64,000 nt of DNA from Collinsella sp. (GTDB lineage Bacteria; Actinomycetota; Coriobacteriia; Coriobacteriales; Coriobacteriaceae), in the NCBI GenBank assembly GCA_019414205.1, contig DXML01000006.1:1-64000 (forward strand), written 5' to 3'. The translations under genes were made by a program, and so were the position numbers. Every line of letters begins with the position of its first letter. Position 1 is the stretch's first letter. The notes beneath the pieces were generated by a model, which was not told the DNA's origin, ran no database searches, and saw nothing but the letters and a program-made list of their open reading frames with translations. Positions 52,550 through 60,070 of this stretch are shown piece after piece.

Positions 52550-54811
52550 TTACGCTTTCTTAGCAGGAGCCTTAACGGCAGCTGCCTTAGCCTTGGGAGC
52601 GGCCTTTTTGGTGGCTGCCTTTTTGGCCGTGGTGGACTTGGCCGAAGCCTTGGCAGCGGGCTTGGTAGCCTTCGCCTTAGCCGGAGCCTTCTTAACAGCC
52701 GCAGGCTTGGGCTTCACCGAAGACATGCGCTTTTTGGGCGCAGCCTTGGGCTCCTCGACCACGGGCGGCTTATAGCTGCTGGGACCGCGGCGCTTAAGCA
52801 CCACACCTGCCAGACCGGGTACCTTAATCTCGATGGAGTCCATCTGCCCGTTCCAGGGATAGGGCTCGCTCGAGCAGGTGTAGGGCTCCTTGCCGGCATA
52901 GCCGCTGCCGCCAAACTCAGGACGGTCAGAATCGAAGATGACCTCCCAGTCACCCTCGCGCGGCACGCCCACGCGGAAGCTCTCATAGCTCGCCGGGTCA
53001 AAGTTAATCAGGATCACCAGGTCGTCATCGACGTCCTCGCCCTGACGCACAAAGCTCACGATGGACTGCTTGGAGTTATCCGCATCGATCCAGGTAAAGC
53101 CGTCGTCGGTGTAGCCGCGCTCGTACAGGGCGGGCTCGGCGGTGTACAGGTGGTTGAGCGCCTTGATAAATGCCTGATGATGACGGTGGGTCTCGTACTC
53201 CTCGGTTAGGAACCACTGGATGGACTCGTAGTAGCGCCACTCAATAAACTGGCCGATCTCGTTGCCCATAAAGTTGAGCTTGGCGCCGGGGTGCGTCATC
53301 TGGTAGAAAGCCAGCGTGCGCAGGCCGGCAAACTGGCGCCACCAGTCGCCCGGCATGCGGCCGATGAGCGAGCACTTGCCGTGGACGACCTCGTCGTGGC
53401 TCAGCGGGCAAATAAAGTTCTCGGTAAAGGCGTACATGATGGAGAACGTGAGCAGGCCGTGGTTGCCGGGGCGCCACGGAAAATCGGTCTGCATGTAGTG
53501 CAGGGTGTCGTTCATCCAGCCCATGTCCCACTTGTAGTGGAAGCCCAGGCCGCCGTCCTGCGGCGGGTAGGTCACGAGCGGCCACGCGGTGGACTCCTCG
53601 GCCATCATCATCACGTCGGGGAAGTGGGCCTCCACAGCGCAGTTGACCTGGCGGATAAACGCGCTGGCGTCCAGGTCCTCCTCGGTACCGTACTTGTTGA
53701 ACTTCTTTTGGCCGGGATCGTCGATGCCAAAGTTGAGGTACAGCATGCTGGACACGCCGTCCATGCGAATGCCGTCAACATGGAAGTTCTCGAGCCAGTA
53801 CAGCACGTTGGAGACCAGAAAGGAGCGGACCTCGCCACGGGCGAAGTCGAACTTGTGCGTGCCCCAGTTGGGGTGAATCTCGTGCTCAAACAGCATATGG
53901 CCGTTAAAGGTAGCAAGGCCGTGGGAGTCGGCGCAAAAACCGCCGGGCACCCAGTCCATGATCACACCGATGCCCGCCTCGTGGCACGCATCGATAAAGT
54001 GCATGAGTTGCTGCGGGTCGCCATAGCGCGACGTGGCGGCATAGTAGCCGGTCGTCTGGTAGCCCCAGGAGCCGTCGAAGGGATGCTCCATGAGCGGCAT
54101 GACCTCGATATGCGTGTAGCCCATGTCGCGCACGTAGTCCACGAGCTCCACCGACAGGTCGTCGTAAGTGTAGAACTCGCCGCGTTGCGCGGGGAAGGGA
54201 TCCATGGGGCCGGGGTAGTTGCCGTACTCGTCCGGCTCGCCCTGCGGTGCGTCGCCATGGCGCTTCCACGAGCCAATATGTACCTCGTAGATGTTAAGGG
54301 GCTGCGACATGTGGTTGTGGCCAGCACGGCGCTTGAGCCATGCGGCGTCGTTCCACTTGTAGCCATCGAGGGTCCACAGCACGCTCGCCGTTCCCGGGGG
54401 GCACTCGGCCTTAAAGGCATACGGATCGGCCTTGTAGAGCTTCTCACCCTCGTTGGTCTCGATAAGGTATTTATAGAGCTGGCCCTGCTCGGCGCCAGGA
54501 ATAAAGCCTTCCCAAATAGCGCTCGTATGCACTGGCACCAGCGGGTTGGCTTCTTCATTCCAGTCGTTAAATTCGCCAATGACATGCACGCTCTTTACAT
54601 CGGGCGCCCAAACGCAAAAGCGCCAGCCGCGCGTACGGTTCTGCGTGTCGGGGTGCGCGCCCATCTTTTCCCAGCTGCGCTCCCACGTGCCGATGCCAAA
54701 TAGATAGACATCGTCCTTGGTGAGCTCCGGTGCGTGCGGGGCGGCTTTACGGATTGCGGGCTTTTTAGCCGTTGGCTTTAGCTTTGTATCGCTCACGTTT
54801 GATCCCATCAT
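52550..54811 (-). CDS. glgB: 1,4-alpha-glucan branching enzyme GlgB with Lys/Ala-rich tail
   Basis: A 753-residue GH13 branching enzyme. A CBM48-like N-terminus (WRFCVWAPDVKSVHVIGEFN) precedes the barrel: VMPLMEHPFDGSWGYQTTGY, FHVDGIRMDGVSSMLYLNFG (nucleophile), MMAEESTAWPLVTYP (acid/base) and CPLSHDEVVHGKCSLIGRMP. The last about 76 residues form a Lys/Ala/Pro tail (KKAPAKAKATKPAAKASAK-like), the same style as the GlgA tail. The N-terminus is also basic (KLKPTAKKPAIRKAAP). The start is uncertain: ATG 54811 is used, with TTG 54856 or a GTG at 54796 as alternatives. Confidence 0.92.
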   Translation of the reverse strand: MMGSNVSDTKLKPTAKKPAIRKAAPHAPELTKDDVYLFGIGTWERSWEKMGAHPDTQNRTRGWRFCVWAPDVKSVHVIGEFNDWNEEANPLVPVHTSAIWEGFIPGAEQGQLYKYLIETNEGEKLYKADPYAFKAECPPGTASVLWTLDGYKWNDAAWLKRRAGHNHMSQPLNIYEVHIGSWKRHGDAPQGEPDEYGNYPGPMDPFPAQRGEFYTYDDLSVELVDYVRDMGYTHIEVMPLMEHPFDGSWGYQTTGYYAATSRYGDPQQLMHFIDACHEAGIGVIMDWVPGGFCADSHGLATFNGHMLFEHEIHPNWGTHKFDFARGEVRSFLVSNVLYWLENFHVDGIRMDGVSSMLYLNFGIDDPGQKKFNKYGTEEDLDASAFIRQVNCAVEAHFPDVMMMAEESTAWPLVTYPPQDGGLGFHYKWDMGWMNDTLHYMQTDFPWRPGNHGLLTFSIMYAFTENFICPLSHDEVVHGKCSLIGRMPGDWWRQFAGLRTLAFYQMTHPGAKLNFMGNEIGQFIEWRYYESIQWFLTEEYETHRHHQAFIKALNHLYTAEPALYERGYTDDGFTWIDADNSKQSIVSFVRQGEDVDDDLVILINFDPASYESFRVGVPREGDWEVIFDSDRPEFGGSGYAGKEPYTCSSEPYPWNGQMDSIEIKVPGLAGVVLKRRGPSSYKPPVVEEPKAAPKKRMSSVKPKPAAVKKAPAKAKATKPAAKASAKSTTAKKAATKKAAPKAKAAAVKAPAKKA

Positions 54812-55032
54812 GACGCGGCAGCGTGTTGCCTTGGTGACTAGATGCGAAAGGTCCAAGGCTGCACGAATCGAAGGGACGGCGATAGTTCTATGATTCGTTC
54901 CACCTCGCGTGCTCGGTGGAACTTTCGGCAGAAACTACGATAACACCTGTACGTTACTTTTATGAAGGAAAGTGGTTTTTGGGCGGCGTTTAATCGGTAA
55001 GCGCCATGTTTAGACCACTGGCAGAATTGCGA

Positions 55033-55119
55033 TGGTAAAACTCTTGACAGTTTTACCAATAAGGTTTTTTGATTGTTTGTTTGACGTTTGGTAAAACGTT
55101 TTTAGCAGGTTGTTTACCA
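55033..55119. promoter_or_regulatory. Cluster of four TGGTAAAAC-type half-sites in glgB/HAD divergent region
   Basis: TGGTAAAAC (55033-55041) and GTTTTACCA (55050-55058) form a perfect 9-bp palindrome around TCTTGACA, so a TTGACA -35-like box (55044-55049) lies at its centre. A second TGGTAAAAC (55089-55097) and an inverted TGTTTACCA (55111-55119) follow. This looks like a repressor-controlled divergent promoter for the HAD gene and perhaps glgB. The region 54812-55032 upstream shows nothing else clear. Confidence 0.6.
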
Positions 55120-55141
55120 TTTGACATCGAAAGGTACATTT

Positions 55142-55831
55142 ATGTCCCAGACCGCCGCTCCCAATGTCGCTTTTATTTTCGATTGCGACGGCACGCTGGT
55201 TAATAGCACCCCCGTTTGGGCCTATGCCCAGCCCGAGTTATTGCACCGCCACGGAGTTGACGTGACGGTCGACGATTTTGCCCAGTTTGAGCATTTGTCG
55301 CTCGAGGACGAGTGCCAGGCCTACCACGACACCTGGGGCATTGGAGCGAATGGCGAGGAGCTGTATCGCGAGCTGAGCGACATCCTGATCGATGGGTACT
55401 CCAAGGTGTCGCCGCGCGAGGGGCTCCTGACATTTTTGGAGCAGACGAAGGCGGCGGGCATTGCCTTGTGCATTGCCACGTCCACGCCGGCCGAGCTGGT
55501 TAAGTCTGCGCTTGCGGGCGCCGGGCTCGACGCGTACATGGAGTTTGTTACCACGACGGGCGAGGCAGGACGCTCCAAACAGTTCCCCGACGTATACGAG
55601 TTGGCGCTGCGCCGTCTGGAGGAGCGCCATGGGCATAAGTTTGACCGCGCATGGGTGTTTGAGGACGCCGTCTTTGGCCTTAAGAGCTCTGGCACCGCCG
55701 GCTTTAAGCGCGTGGGCATCTATGACCCGCACGGCCGTATGGAGCGCGACGAGGTGCGTGCCAACTGCGACATCTTTATCGACAGCTACGAGGAGCTGGA
55801 TCTGGCCCGCGTGCTGGCGTTTAAGGGATAG
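55142..55831 (+). CDS. HAD-superfamily hydrolase, beta-phosphoglucomutase-like
   Basis: A 229-residue HAD subfamily IA protein: FIFDCDGTLVNSTPVW (motif I with nucleophile Asp), ATSTPAELVKSAL (motif II) and WVFEDAVFGLKSSGTAGFKR (motif III/IV). Acts as a phosphatase or sugar-phosphate mutase; substrate unknown. Position next to the glycogen cluster would suit a glucose-phosphate role, which is inference. ATG 55142 has GAAAGG eight bases upstream (55129-55134). The thiamine pyrophosphokinase gene follows by nine bases. Confidence 0.88.
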   Translation: MSQTAAPNVAFIFDCDGTLVNSTPVWAYAQPELLHRHGVDVTVDDFAQFEHLSLEDECQAYHDTWGIGANGEELYRELSDILIDGYSKVSPREGLLTFLEQTKAAGIALCIATSTPAELVKSALAGAGLDAYMEFVTTTGEAGRSKQFPDVYELALRRLEERHGHKFDRAWVFEDAVFGLKSSGTAGFKRVGIYDPHGRMERDEVRANCDIFIDSYEELDLARVLAFKG

Positions 55832-55840
55832 GCGAGGGCT

Positions 55841-56482
55841 GTGGCTTGTAAGGTATTAGTGGTCTGTGGTTCGCCCGTGGTGGCGAGCGCGGATCTGCTA
55901 CGTCAGCTAGCGGGAGAGTGCGGCCACATTGTTGCCGTGGACCGCGGGCTCGACGCGCTGCTTGGCGCGGGACTGGGCTGCGACGTATATGTAGGGGATG
56001 CCGATACGGTGAGCGATGCGGGTCGTGCGTTGGTCGATGCCGCCACCGACTTTGAAGTTGAGCGCCACGACCCATACAAGGACTATACCGATCTGGCGCT
56101 GGCACTCGATTCCGTCCGCCGTCGCTGGTCGGGTGCCGAAGTGGTTGCGACCTGCGCTACGGGCGGCCGCCCGGACATGGCGCTTTCCGTACTGGGCTTG
56201 CTCGCGGGCTACGAGGGCGCCCCAGTCTGGATTGCCGAGGACAAGGTGGTCGCCCGTATTCTTCACGCAGACGAGTCGTGGACCATCGAAGGTGCCGAAG
56301 GCAAGACGTTCTCCATCATCGCCATAGCCCCCAACACCGAGGTAAGCGAACACGGCCTAGAATGGGAGCTAGATCACAGCCCCCTGGGCCTGTTGGCCGA
56401 CACGGGCATCAGCAACGTCGTCAGGTCAACAGCCACGATCCAAGTCCACCAAGGCGTCGCAATCGGCTATTTGCTTGCGTGA
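55841..56482 (+). CDS. Thiamine pyrophosphokinase
   Basis: A 213-residue protein of the Thi80/ThiN fold: GHIVAVDRGLDALLGAGLGC, VYVGDADTVSDAGRALVDAA, HDPYKDYTDLALALDSV (catalytic Asp-rich motif) and CATGGRPDMALSVLGLLAGY. It makes thiamine diphosphate from thiamine and ATP. The start is a GTG with GGCGAGGG nearby. It is the last plus-strand gene before the HEPN cassette. Confidence 0.82.
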   Translation: MACKVLVVCGSPVVASADLLRQLAGECGHIVAVDRGLDALLGAGLGCDVYVGDADTVSDAGRALVDAATDFEVERHDPYKDYTDLALALDSVRRRWSGAEVVATCATGGRPDMALSVLGLLAGYEGAPVWIAEDKVVARILHADESWTIEGAEGKTFSIIAIAPNTEVSEHGLEWELDHSPLGLLADTGISNVVRSTATIQVHQGVAIGYLLA

Positions 56483-56615
56483 GGGTTTTATCGGGACGGG
56501 GCTGAATTAGCTTATTTTGGCAACGCCAAAAAGGGTATGTAAAATAAGTATTTGGATGTTGTTAAACGATTGGCTGGTTTCTGCAAACGGGATTCTGTTT
56601 AATCCAACCACTTGC

Positions 56616-57314
56616 TTAACAACTTTGCTTTTTGATTAAAGGCCTGAAGTCCACCACGCCTTGGCGGGAAAGTCCTTTCCCCGTCGAGTATTCTCGATCG
56701 CGCTCGGGGTCTTCCTCGACGAATTTCCACACACCCTTTGCTATGAGAGAGATGAGCCCTTCAAGCTTGACGACGCAATCGAACTCGCAGTCTTGTTGGC
56801 TTCCATGGCCGATTCCTTTATGCCCATAACTCGCGATTATCCCGCGCGCATCGCCCTGTACGCAAACCCCGATGGCTTTGTAGGGGCTATACGCTTCGCC
56901 CCTTCCCTCGATGACCGACGACCCCGCATGGATCACCGCGCAGCGAAGCTGATAGAGATCCGATGCCGTAAAGATGCCTCGATCCTCTATCGTCTCAAAC
57001 CCCTCTATTATCTCATCTGGGCGCTTCTCGCCCTTGCGCGCATTGGTCATTTTTCTCCCATCGTTCGGGAGCTCCAGGTACTCCTTGCACCATTTTCGGT
57101 AATCCGTCCCGTCGATGTTTGCGCATACGTCTGGGATGGTCACTACGAGAGTCAAAGCGGCGAGCAGCAGCCCTGCGTCGAAGGCTTTTTCGCACTCTTC
57201 CACAAGTCTGCTGGGCGTACGGCAGACGACGGTGGGGAACCCGTATTCGTTGTCGCTGCATTTTAAACACGTAGAGGGCATGGGCTCCCAATCGGCAATT
57301 GCTGTTATGCTCAT
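56616..57314 (-). CDS. HEPN-like protein with R-x4-H motif, candidate toxin/RNase
   Basis: A 232-residue protein I cannot name by family. The N-terminal part has CLKCSDNEYGFPTVVC with a possible metal pair, then helices (RLVEECEKAFDAGLLLAALT). Residues 116-130 read TASDLYQLRCAVIHAG, with Arg124 and His129 in the R-x4-H spacing of HEPN RNases and ApeA-type HEPN domains. The C-terminal half is mixed. It overlaps the 90-residue partner gene by four bases (ATGA), so both are made together. Its stop codon lies inside the inner 22-bp repeat. HEPN assignment is by eye. Confidence 0.55.
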   Translation of the reverse strand: MSITAIADWEPMPSTCLKCSDNEYGFPTVVCRTPSRLVEECEKAFDAGLLLAALTLVVTIPDVCANIDGTDYRKWCKEYLELPNDGRKMTNARKGEKRPDEIIEGFETIEDRGIFTASDLYQLRCAVIHAGSSVIEGRGEAYSPYKAIGVCVQGDARGIIASYGHKGIGHGSQQDCEFDCVVKLEGLISLIAKGVWKFVEEDPERDREYSTGKGLSRQGVVDFRPLIKKQSC

Positions 57315-57583
57315 AACACCTCGCCCGTTTCTGCGTCGATTCTCAGATCTGTCCTCGGTTCGATAAACTCATCCACCATCTCGTCGTCGCGGTCGGGCTC
57401 GGTCACGAAGAGCGGTTCCGGGACGTCGATGCGCGGGCCAATCGTAAGGCTGCCGCACGCGATGATGCGATCGAGATGCGGCTCGGCAGTCCCAGTTGTG
57501 AAGGCGGGGCGTAGCACATCGCGCACGTAGTTGACGATACCCAAAATCTCGTTCACGTAGTCGAACGCGAACTTCTCGGCCAT
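57311..57583 (-). CDS. Small acidic partner protein of the HEPN gene
   Basis: A 90-residue acidic protein, not recognised. The N-terminus FAFDYVNEILGIVNYVRDVL looks helical; the second half (VTEPDRDDEMVDEFIEPRTD) is very acidic and probably extended. No GSxxxG...D signature of MNT nucleotidyltransferase antitoxins is seen. A strong ribosome site (AGGGAGGA) precedes the ATG. Coupled upstream of the HEPN gene it has the gene order and charge expected of an antitoxin, which is inference. Confidence 0.6.
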   Translation of the reverse strand: MAEKFAFDYVNEILGIVNYVRDVLRPAFTTGTAEPHLDRIIACGSLTIGPRIDVPEPLFVTEPDRDDEMVDEFIEPRTDLRIDAETGEVL

Positions 57584-57846
57584 GGTCGGTCCTCCCTGGC
57601 AAAGACGATTTCAACCAGAGATTTTACAACTTCAATGAGTTGCTCCGTTTTAAATCCAACCATTGGCTTAACAAAATGGTAGGAAACTTTCTTCAACCAG
57701 AAAACTAATAAACCCAACAAGTTATTTTCATACCCGCCAAAATAGCTAATTCAGTCCCATCCCAGGAAAACCCGTAAGATAAGACAATCAATCAAAATTC
57801 CCCCTTGCATCAAGCAAAACATTCCCCTATAGTATCTCCTCATCAC

Positions 57847-57922
57847 GGGGGCGTAGCTCAGCTGGGAGAGCGCTTGACTGGCAGTCAAGAGGTCAGGGGT
57901 TCGATCCCCCTCGTCTCCACCA
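57847..57922 (+). tRNA. tRNA-Ala (GGC anticodon)
   Basis: A complete 76-base cloverleaf with encoded CCA. Acceptor GGGGGCG pairs with CGTCTCC including the G3-U70 pair that marks alanine tRNAs. Anticodon stem CTTGA/TCAAG encloses CTGGCAG, anticodon GGC. The T arm contains GTTCGATCC. It lies 84 bases beyond the right end of the HEPN cassette. Confidence 0.96.
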
Positions 57923-57932
57923 TCGTGAATGC

Positions 57933-57963
57933 AAAGGCCTTCGGAATTTCGAAGGCCTTTTTT
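57933..57963 (+). terminator. Terminator after tRNA-Ala
   Basis: AAAGGCCTTCG (57933-57943) pairs perfectly with CGAAGGCCTTT (57950-57960), followed by TTT. It ends the tRNA transcript. Confidence 0.88.
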
Positions 57964-58231
57964 CATGCCAAAATACCTCGCGTCACAAACCACTTCCACA
58001 CCAACAAAAAGTTGCACAATTTATTTCCCATGTCTGTACATAGTTTGTTAGACAACCGCAATTACCAGTGCAGCTCGCTGCCCCTTTTTGACTTTAGGAA
58101 CGCTTCTAATTATCGTCAGCACCCCAATAACCTGCGTCAACGTAAACAACTTCCCAAAACAACCCCCTTTAGCACGTCAAATGAACGATATGTTGTCCAA
58201 CGCAGTCCAAATCAGTTTCACTAACAGCTTG

Positions 58232-58240
58232 TGCTAGAAT
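58232..58240 (+). promoter_or_regulatory. Extended -10 promoter for the polysaccharide operon
   Basis: TGCTAGAAT combines an extended TGn with a TAGAAT -10 box. A good -35 is not seen, as is common with extended -10 promoters. It would start transcription at about 58247, giving a leader of roughly 460 bases before the antiterminator gene. The stretch 57964-58231 shows nothing else recognisable. Confidence 0.5.
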
Positions 58241-58457
58241 AACTAACGTTACATGGGTTCAACTGTGCTCACGGCTCCAGCAAGTCACAAAGCGCAGGGT
58301 CGATCAGCATCCGGCCGTAACGGCGGTGCCAGAAACACCACGAGCTCCAATATCGATTGCCATGCGCGATTTTGCACTTGTTTTTGTGGCTATTTATAAG
58401 TTATCATTGGACAGTGCAATACGTTATTACGGCACATCACAGCAGTCTTTAGCTTTT

Positions 58458-58501
58458 TGCGTGCGGTCTAGTTTTGTACCCGCTTGACTGGGTCGCACGC
58501 A
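58458..58501 (+). promoter_or_regulatory. Leader hairpin 1 of the polysaccharide operon
   Basis: TGCGTGCG (58458-58465) pairs with CGCACGCA (58494-58501); ACCC/GGGT can pair inside. It lies within the presumed leader, about 210 bases after the promoter. It could be a pause or termination site acted on by the encoded antiterminator. Confidence 0.5.
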
Positions 58502-58606
58502 GCAAGCTGGGGTCGTGGTTATTTTTGCGATACACGTCCGCGACTCTAGCAACTGCACATATACATACCGTTCACGGTGGGGCAGAGCCACGCGCTTGTC
58601 TAACTG

Positions 58607-58679
58607 GGCTCAGGGTTTGAATATGGAGCGCCTTCGCGCACAAGCGCCTAGGCGAAGCCATACCCAAACCCCGTGAGCC
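58607..58679 (+). promoter_or_regulatory. Long compound leader hairpin just before the LoaP-like gene
   Basis: Four nested helices in register: GGCTCA/TGAGCC (58607-58612, 58674-58679), GGGTTTG/CAAACCC (58613-58619, 58665-58671), TATGG/CCATA (58622-58626, 58658-58662) and CTTCGC/GCGAAG (58632-58637, 58652-58657). The stem ends 14 bases before the ribosome site. LoaP-type antiterminators are known to recognise a leader RNA hairpin, so this is a candidate recruitment site. Confidence 0.65.
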
Positions 58680-58708
58680 ACACGTAAGACAGCAAGGGGG
58701 TGGTGCTT

Positions 58709-59254
58709 GTGTGGTATGTGATCCAGGTCATTAACGGTCGCGAAGACGTAATGCGCGAGCGCATCGAGCGCGTGGTGCCGGCTGGTGCCATACAGGAGCT
58801 CTTTTATCCCCAATATCAAACCGAGATCAAGGTACACGGCGAATGGGTCAATACGACCAAGCCGCTCTTTCCCGGTTATCTGATCTGCGATACGGCAGAC
58901 CCCCGCACCGTGCAACAGCATCTGCTGCGTATGGACGACTTTGCTCGGGTGTTATCCCAGGACGGTCAGTTTGTACCGCTGGCAAAAGAAGAAGTCCAGC
59001 TTATTGGCGGCTTTACGCACATGGGAGACCGCGTGGTGCCCATGAGCGAGGCCCTAAAAGACGGTGACAAGGTCGTAGTGACGGCAGGTCCGTTGCTGGG
59101 CCACGAAGGCCTTATCAAAACCATTAACAGACGCAAGAGCACTGCTTATTTGGAGCTCGACCTGTGCGGCCGACGCGTAACCACCCGCGTTGGCCTTGCC
59201 GTGCTTTCGGCCGAGCAGCGCGTCATGCGAAACCTTAAAAAGGCGATTGCCTAG
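58709..59254 (+). CDS. NusG-family specialised antiterminator (LoaP/UpxY type)
   Basis: A 181-residue NusG paralogue. The NGN domain starts VWYVIQVINGREDVMRERIE and includes TTKPLFPGYLIC; the KOW domain is DGDKVVVTAGPLLGHEGLIK. Gene context, first in a surface-polysaccharide operon behind a long leader, matches LoaP/UpxY/RfaH-like factors that prevent termination in long operons. GTG 58709 is chosen because AAGGGGG (58694-58700) is eight bases upstream and the NGN fold begins there; GTG codons at 58700 and 58703 are alternatives. The sugar transferase gene follows after about 50 bases. Confidence 0.87.
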   Translation: MWYVIQVINGREDVMRERIERVVPAGAIQELFYPQYQTEIKVHGEWVNTTKPLFPGYLICDTADPRTVQQHLLRMDDFARVLSQDGQFVPLAKEEVQLIGGFTHMGDRVVPMSEALKDGDKVVVTAGPLLGHEGLIKTINRRKSTAYLELDLCGRRVTTRVGLAVLSAEQRVMRNLKKAIA

Positions 59255-59305
59255 CTGCAGACGGTCGCTACTCAGAACAGGGAGGATCCCCGACCCGGGG
59301 ACGAA

Positions 59306-60070
59306 GTGTTGGAAGAGAACGTGTCGGATAAAACTCAATATACAACGGATGCGCCCGCGGGGGCGGCACTGATTGCTCAGGCCATGGACCGGCGTGAGGG
59401 CGCCGGCCGCTACAAGGCCATGCAATCCATTATGGACTGGGATCGCTCACGCCTGGCCTACCGCGCCGTTAAGCGCGCCTTTGACGTCGTGTTCAGCGGC
59501 TGCGTGCTGGCCGTCATCGCCGTTCCCAGCCTTGTGCTTGCCGCGGCCATCCGCCTTGAGAGTGAGGGCAGCCCCTTCTACAGCCAGATTCGCGTGGGCC
59601 AGACCCGCCCCGACGGCAGCCTGACCACGTTCCGCATGTGGAAGTTCCGCTCCATGTACAAGGACGCCGACGAACGCCTCGCTGAGCTCAAGGGGCAAAA
59701 CGAGATCGCCGGCGCCATGTTCAAGATGAGGGAGGACCCCCGCGTCACCAAGATCGGCAAGTTCATCCGCAAGCACTCCATCGACGAGTTCCCACAGTTC
59801 CTGAACGTGTTCTTGGGGCAGATGTCGGTTGTGGGCCCGCGTCCACCGTTGCCGAATGAGGTGGCCGAGTACACCGAGTACGACCTGCAGCGTTTGGCTG
59901 TGAAGCCGGGGATCACCGGCTGGTGGCAGGTCACTGAGCGCAACTCGACGGGATTCGACGGCATGGTCCGTCGCGACCTGGAATATATCGCCAATCGGGG
60001 CGTTTTCTTCGATTTGAAAATAATCCTACTCACTGTGATTGAGGTTGTCAGCGGAAATGGCGCTTGCTAA
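59306..60070 (+). CDS. Undecaprenyl-phosphate sugar phosphotransferase (small WbaP/PglC-type)
   Basis: A 254-residue initiating transferase. After a 55-residue soluble lead, one membrane segment (VFSGCVLAVIAVPSLVLAAA) precedes the catalytic bacterial sugar transferase domain: FYSQIRVGQTRPDGSLTTFR, MWKFRSMYKDADERL, RKHSIDEFPQFLNVFLGQMS, VVGPRPPLPNEV and KPGITGWWQV. It loads the first sugar-1-phosphate on undecaprenyl phosphate at the membrane. The N-terminal multi-helix region of full WbaP is absent. GTG 59306 is the listed start; GTG 59321 is possible. It overlaps the next gene by 14 bases. Confidence 0.92.
   Translation: MLEENVSDKTQYTTDAPAGAALIAQAMDRREGAGRYKAMQSIMDWDRSRLAYRAVKRAFDVVFSGCVLAVIAVPSLVLAAAIRLESEGSPFYSQIRVGQTRPDGSLTTFRMWKFRSMYKDADERLAELKGQNEIAGAMFKMREDPRVTKIGKFIRKHSIDEFPQFLNVFLGQMSVVGPRPPLPNEVAEYTEYDLQRLAVKPGITGWWQVTERNSTGFDGMVRRDLEYIANRGVFFDLKIILLTVIEVVSGNGAC

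Larger units (their letters stand above)
56493..57763. mobile_element. HEPN cassette bounded by terminal inverted repeats
   Basis: Left end 56493-56547 (GGGACGGGGCTGAATTAGC, then TATTTTGGC, an 11-base insertion, GGGTATG, AAAATAA) is the reverse complement of the right end 57722-57763 except for the insertion and scattered changes. Inside these, a 22-bp motif AATCCAACCACTTGCTTAAC occurs at 56601-56622, again at 57653-57674 (about 20 of 22 identical), and inverted at 56559-56580. Two overlapping minus-strand genes fill the interior. No transposase is present, so mobility would need help in trans. The ends resemble the GGGAC-type arms of the local intergenic palindromes. Confidence 0.6.

Noticed and set aside
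57311..57583. MNT-type antitoxin partner for the HEPN protein
   Set aside because: The small protein lacks the GS...D-x-D nucleotidyltransferase signature and is too acidic and extended; it is left as an unnamed partner.
57805..58224. Open frame of 139 codons across tRNA-Ala
   Set aside because: It runs through the tRNA gene and its terminator, so it cannot be a real protein gene.
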